DNA from: Hippopus hippopus
Lineage: Eukaryota; Mollusca; Bivalvia; Cardiida; Cardiidae
Length of the DNA: 64,000 nucleotides
Reading direction: 5' to 3'
Assembly: GCA_946811185.2 (NCBI GenBank)
Contig: OX328107.1
Span: 26,681,587-26,745,586 of the forward strand
Part shown: piece after piece, positions 61,476-64,000 of the stretch
Layout of the letters: the number at the start of each line of letters is the position of its first letter
How positions within the stretch are numbered: the first letter of the stretch is position 1
Translations under genes and position numbers: made by a program
Notes under the pieces: model-generated
What the model was told of the DNA's origin: nothing
Databases searched by the model: none
The model's input: only the letters and a program-made list of their open reading frames with translations

Positions 61476-61637
61476 GAATATTATGTTGTAGTAACTTTCC
61501 TGGTGCTTGCTTTTAATTCGAGCAGAGTGAGAAAATTTGACATCACGCGAGACCTTCGGTCTTGCGCGATGTCAAAATTGTCTTGCGCAGCGAGAAGTAC
61601 ATACAAGCACCAGGTAAGTTACTACAACATAATATTC
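61476..61637. mobile_element. 162-bp fold-back element
   Basis: The left arm GAATATTATGTTGTAGTAAC, CTTTCCTGGTGCTTG is matched by the inverse right arm with one difference. Inside is a second, GC-rich hairpin: TTTGACATCACGCGAGACC / GGTCTTGCGCGATGTCAAA around TTC. Only one copy is seen here. Confidence 0.8.
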
Positions 61638-61639
61638 CT

Positions 61640-61980
61640 TTAATTATATACATATTACTTTCAACAACAACATTCTGCAATTATTGACATTTTATTCGAA
61701 AACGCTAAACAAAATGAGACAATTAATAGTGTGGAGGGTAGTGACTCTGTTTATTACAGCATAACATTTAGACAAATCAAATCACAAATCAATGCATGCC
61801 TAGTCTGTGCCCCAGATATGTCATCATACCATTTTTGGAACTGTATTTTACAGTGTGTAGATACAGATTTTTTGTTCTGTCATGTGTGTTATTTCATCCG
61901 ATTGTGACGCATGTATATGGACAGGAAAATTTACTGGTATATAATAAAGAATATTATTTATATGGAACTTGAAGAATAAA
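61640..61980. other. Non-coding, nothing recognised
   Basis: AT-rich, no exon or repeat identified. Confidence 0.4.
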
Positions 61981-61984
61981 TTTT

Positions 61985-62070
61985 TGACAAAGATACCATA
62001 ATATCAAAAGGATATGTTGGTGAATTGGTGTTTTCTCCTTTTGCCACATTCCTTTCAAAATGTGTCTGCC
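61985..62070 (-). mobile_element. F1 MITE fragment
   Basis: GGTGTTTTCTCCTTTTGCCAC and ATTCCTTTCAAAATG; tips absent. Confidence 0.4.
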
Positions 62071-62203
62071 ACTGATGTATGTAATTTAGTTTTCAGAAAA
62101 ATAAGTCCCAAGAAAATGGGTATATACAGATATGGAAAGCTTAAAAATGGTGGAATTGAAATAAAAATTTTGGTATAACAATAACTAGTCCCTATGTGAG
62201 TAT

Positions 62204-62312
62204 TTATTTTGATTTCTCCCCTTTGTCCTTTTTTGGTTGCAAAAGTTTTGCAATGTAAGTGTAGTATACTATCACCAGTGCAGATCCAATATGTAGCCAC
62301 CAGTACAGGGTG
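62204..62312 (-). CDS. Membrane protein, terminal exon
   Basis: 109 nt; 35 codons plus stop after the split codon. TLYWWLHIGSALVIVYYTYI then AKLLQPKKDKGEKSK. Confidence 0.65.
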
Positions 62313-63459
62313 CTGAAAAGAAAGCAAAAAAATACAATTACTAAATTATTATAAATAAAAATATTGTGAAGTACATCTCAATTTTGTCATATATAAATTA
62401 ACTCTTTGCCAGAAAGCAAAATTTTACACAAGTCTAAATTGAACTCATTTGCAGACCACAAATCAAATGTGGCCCAAATGATGGGTATGTCTTAAAAAGA
62501 GTAGAAAGCATTATGAGAAAAGAAGAAACAGACTAATAACAATGTTTAACCCTTCAACAAACAATTAAGTTAGGAGTTTTTACACAAAGGCTTTTGAAAA
62601 CCTTGTCTGAAAAGAAGAAAATACTAGTAACCAACATTTTCTCCTGTTCCCACAATGTTTTCTACCCTTTCAAAGACAAAAACCCATTTTTTGAGTCACA
62701 TTTAATTTTTTTGTCTACGCATGCTTTTAACCCTTTACCACACAATCCCAAGTTTTAACAACCCTGATTAAGAAAGCTTTTGAAAACATTGTGGGAAAAG
62801 GGAAAAATGCTGGTAACCAGCATTTTCTCCCTTTCCCACAATATTTTCTACCAATTCAAGGGGATACACTATCATTTAAAAAACATGTAAATTTGTGTAT
62901 TTAAATTCTTTCGATAGTGGTGAGTATAAAATTTTGCCATGTGGTAAAGGGTTGATTTGTAATAGTCAAAAGAATAGAAGAGCTTACAGAAGCATAAATA
63001 ATTGAATCGTGTTCTGGCATAAGGAGGTTAAATGCATCTCTGTTATGCATTCATTATACATGTACCATTACCAAGCAAGTCAAAGCATGATTATGGATCC
63101 ATAAAATCCAGTTTGTCTCACAACCAGCTGAATCATGCAGTAGACTGGTCCTTTGACATGCAGAAAATTGACAGCAGAGAATTTCGACTCAGCTCAGCCT
63201 GCCTGGACTGTGCAAGCTGACCTGTATCAATACTTTTTGCAGATACATCAAACCCCCTGTCACAGAGCATGGCTCAATCATATGTAAGCCAATTTTTTCT
63301 GACAATCAAAGGAATCACCAAACAGGTCAGCTGTCACACTCCCTGATAATTTATGTTTCATACATTTCACTATTATGATTAGAATCAATTGCACCTACCA
63401 GTACTTGCCAAAAACTATGGACCATCTCACTTTAGGAGCCAAGTTTACCCAATTTAATT
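62204..63459 (-). CDS. Unrecognised membrane protein, last two exons
   Basis: The exons are 63399-63459 and 62204-62312. Donor GTAGGT, acceptor CTTTTCAG; phases 2+1 agree and make a Cys codon at the join. The joined C-terminus begins LNWVNLAPKVRWSIVFGKYC and continues TLYWWLHIGSALVIVYYTYI, then AKLLQPKKDKGEKSK and TAA. One hydrophobic segment (about 20 residues from YWWLHIG) is followed by a basic, Lys-rich cytosolic-type tail; KKXX-like retrieval is not evident. The acceptor of the upstream exon (TGTAG) has a weak pyrimidine tract. Further 5' exons would lie above 63459 or outside the window. I do not recognise the family. Confidence 0.6.
62398..62545 (-). mobile_element. F1 MITE, left half
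   Basis: TTAACTCTTTGCCAGAAAGC, GAACTCATTTGCAGACCAC, breaking off in the palindrome. Confidence 0.65.
62546..62975 (+). mobile_element. F1 MITE, outer copy of a nest
   Basis: TTAACCCTTCAACAAACAATT, palindrome core GGTAACCAAC, TTGTCTACGCATGCTT; then the inner copy; then TTTGTAATAGTCAAAAGA continues the arm. Confidence 0.7.
62727..62955 (+). mobile_element. F1 MITE, inner copy
   Basis: TTAACCCTTTACCACACAATC to TGTGGTAAAGGGTTGA, 229 bp. It lies at the outer copy's TCAA/TTGA site. Confidence 0.88.
63002..63275. mobile_element. F3 MITE in membrane-gene intron
   Basis: ATCGTGTTCTGGCATAAGGAGG to CACAGAGCATGGCTCAA; ATTATGGATCCATAAAATCC and the CAGCCTGCCTGGACTGTGC hairpin inside. Confidence 0.75.
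63399..63459 (-). CDS. Membrane protein, penultimate exon
   Basis: 61 nt. Reads LNWVNLAPKVRWSIVFGKY with two bases of the next codon. The acceptor is weak, so the 5' boundary is the least certain part. Confidence 0.5.
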
Positions 63460-63511
63460 CTACAGTGTACATAGAGCCCACATTCAAAATATATAAAGGT
63501 ACAATCAAAAT

Positions 63512-63738
63512 ATAACACTTTACAAAATGACAAAATTTTAGCTATGTGCAAGTTGAAAGCATTTGCAGACGGCAAATTAAATGTTACCCAAATAATCAAA
63601 TTTGTCTTCCATACCGTAGAAAACATTGTGGAAAAATGAGAAAATGCTGGTTACCAGCATTTTCTCCTTTTCCCACAATGTTTTCAAAAGCTTTTTCTCA
63701 GGGTAACTAAAAGATGGGATTGTATGGTCGAGGGTTAA
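63512..63738 (-). mobile_element. F1 MITE, full length
   Basis: ATAACACTTTACAAAATGAC to TATGGTCGAGGGTTAA; palindrome perfect. Confidence 0.88.
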
Positions 63739-63900
63739 GCAATCTGAGTTGTCATAAAATATAAAACAGCAAGGTAAAGATTGGTACTGTGGCTGACAAA
63801 AAAAATTCTAGACTCGCCCAATTTTGTGTTTCACAGACAAACTTTTAGACTCTTTCACTTTCATGATAGCAGCAATAGATGGTTGCAATAATTGTCTTGA

Positions 63901-64000
63901 TTAACCTTTACCAGACAGTCCAGAGTTCAAACAGCCAAGTTTTATAACTTTGACAAGATTCGACGACTCTGAAACAGGAAGATTTTAAAAACATTTTGGG
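63901..64000 (+). mobile_element. F1 MITE, cut by the window end
   Basis: TTAACCTTTACCAGACAGTCC with an extra 20-odd bases, ATTTTAAAAACATTTTGGG at the edge. Confidence 0.65.

Noticed and set aside
27040..63626. Many 60-100-codon frames with peptides such as [29 protein letters not shown] and FPQCFQKASF
   Set aside because: They are translations of the F1 MITE. The same peptide recurs wherever F1 occurs, on both strands, and is broken in many copies. It is not a protein family.

Overview
This is a stretch of animal nuclear DNA, AT-rich and intron-rich, most likely from a bivalve mollusc. That call rests on tRNA-headed SINEs, on tandem-core elements with ACGG-type microsatellites and a GTGGAGCTAAAA end (which I recall as the bivalve 'pearl' type), on a mariner element, and on intron-bearing animal genes. 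It is not prokaryotic: there are no operons, and long reading frames are rare and mostly lie inside repeats. The species is not determined.

Genes. Four genes can be reconstructed from splice sites and matching codon phase. (1) 10308-13768, minus: first three exons of an unrecognised helical protein starting MPRKPPAIV. (2) 24952-34622, minus: a complete seven-exon TMEM30/CDC50 gene, the beta subunit of P4-ATPase lipid flippases, 354 codons. (3) 45844-47497, plus: a complete two-exon class III extradiol dioxygenase of the LigB/YgiD (4,5-DOPA dioxygenase-like) family, 276 codons. (4) 62204-63459, minus: the last two exons of an unrecognised membrane protein. Broken genes: a degenerate transposon-type protein at 1502-2148 and a mariner DD34D transposase at 4570-6224.

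Mobile DNA fills the rest. The dominant family, called F1 here, is a piggyBac-like MITE of about 228 bp. It has TTAA at both ends, tips reading CCCTTTACCAC, and a nearly perfect central palindrome of about 66 bp whose middle is GGTNACC. I count roughly 90 copies or fragments in 64 kb, more than one per kb. By convention strand + here means the copy begins TTAACCCTTTACCACACAATC on the plus strand. Further families are F2 (palindrome built on GATCAAGATCAGACTGC, TTAA ends), F3 (ends near GCTCTGTG), F4 (TTAA-flanked, starting AAAGGCCC, about 320-370 bp), two SINE families, pearl-like elements, one unnamed 597-bp TIR element, and a 162-bp fold-back element.

Layout: 1-4.3 kb degenerate transposon region with a repeated 16-bp motif; 4.3-6.8 kb three-level nest (F4-like > mariner > pearl-like); 8-14 kb unknown gene; 14-24 kb repeats; 25-34.6 kb TMEM30 gene with F1 copies in all six introns; 35-45 kb dense F1 and F2; 45.8-47.5 kb dioxygenase gene, with an inverted F1 pair in its intron and an F2 element beginning at its stop codon; 48-57 kb dense F1; 57-59.9 kb pearl-like arrays; 60-64 kb repeats and the membrane gene.

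The most notable material is the behaviour of F1: paired changes in both palindrome arms, reciprocal fully symmetric copies, neighbours that share one TTAA, and repeated insertion of F1 into the same internal site of older F1 copies.
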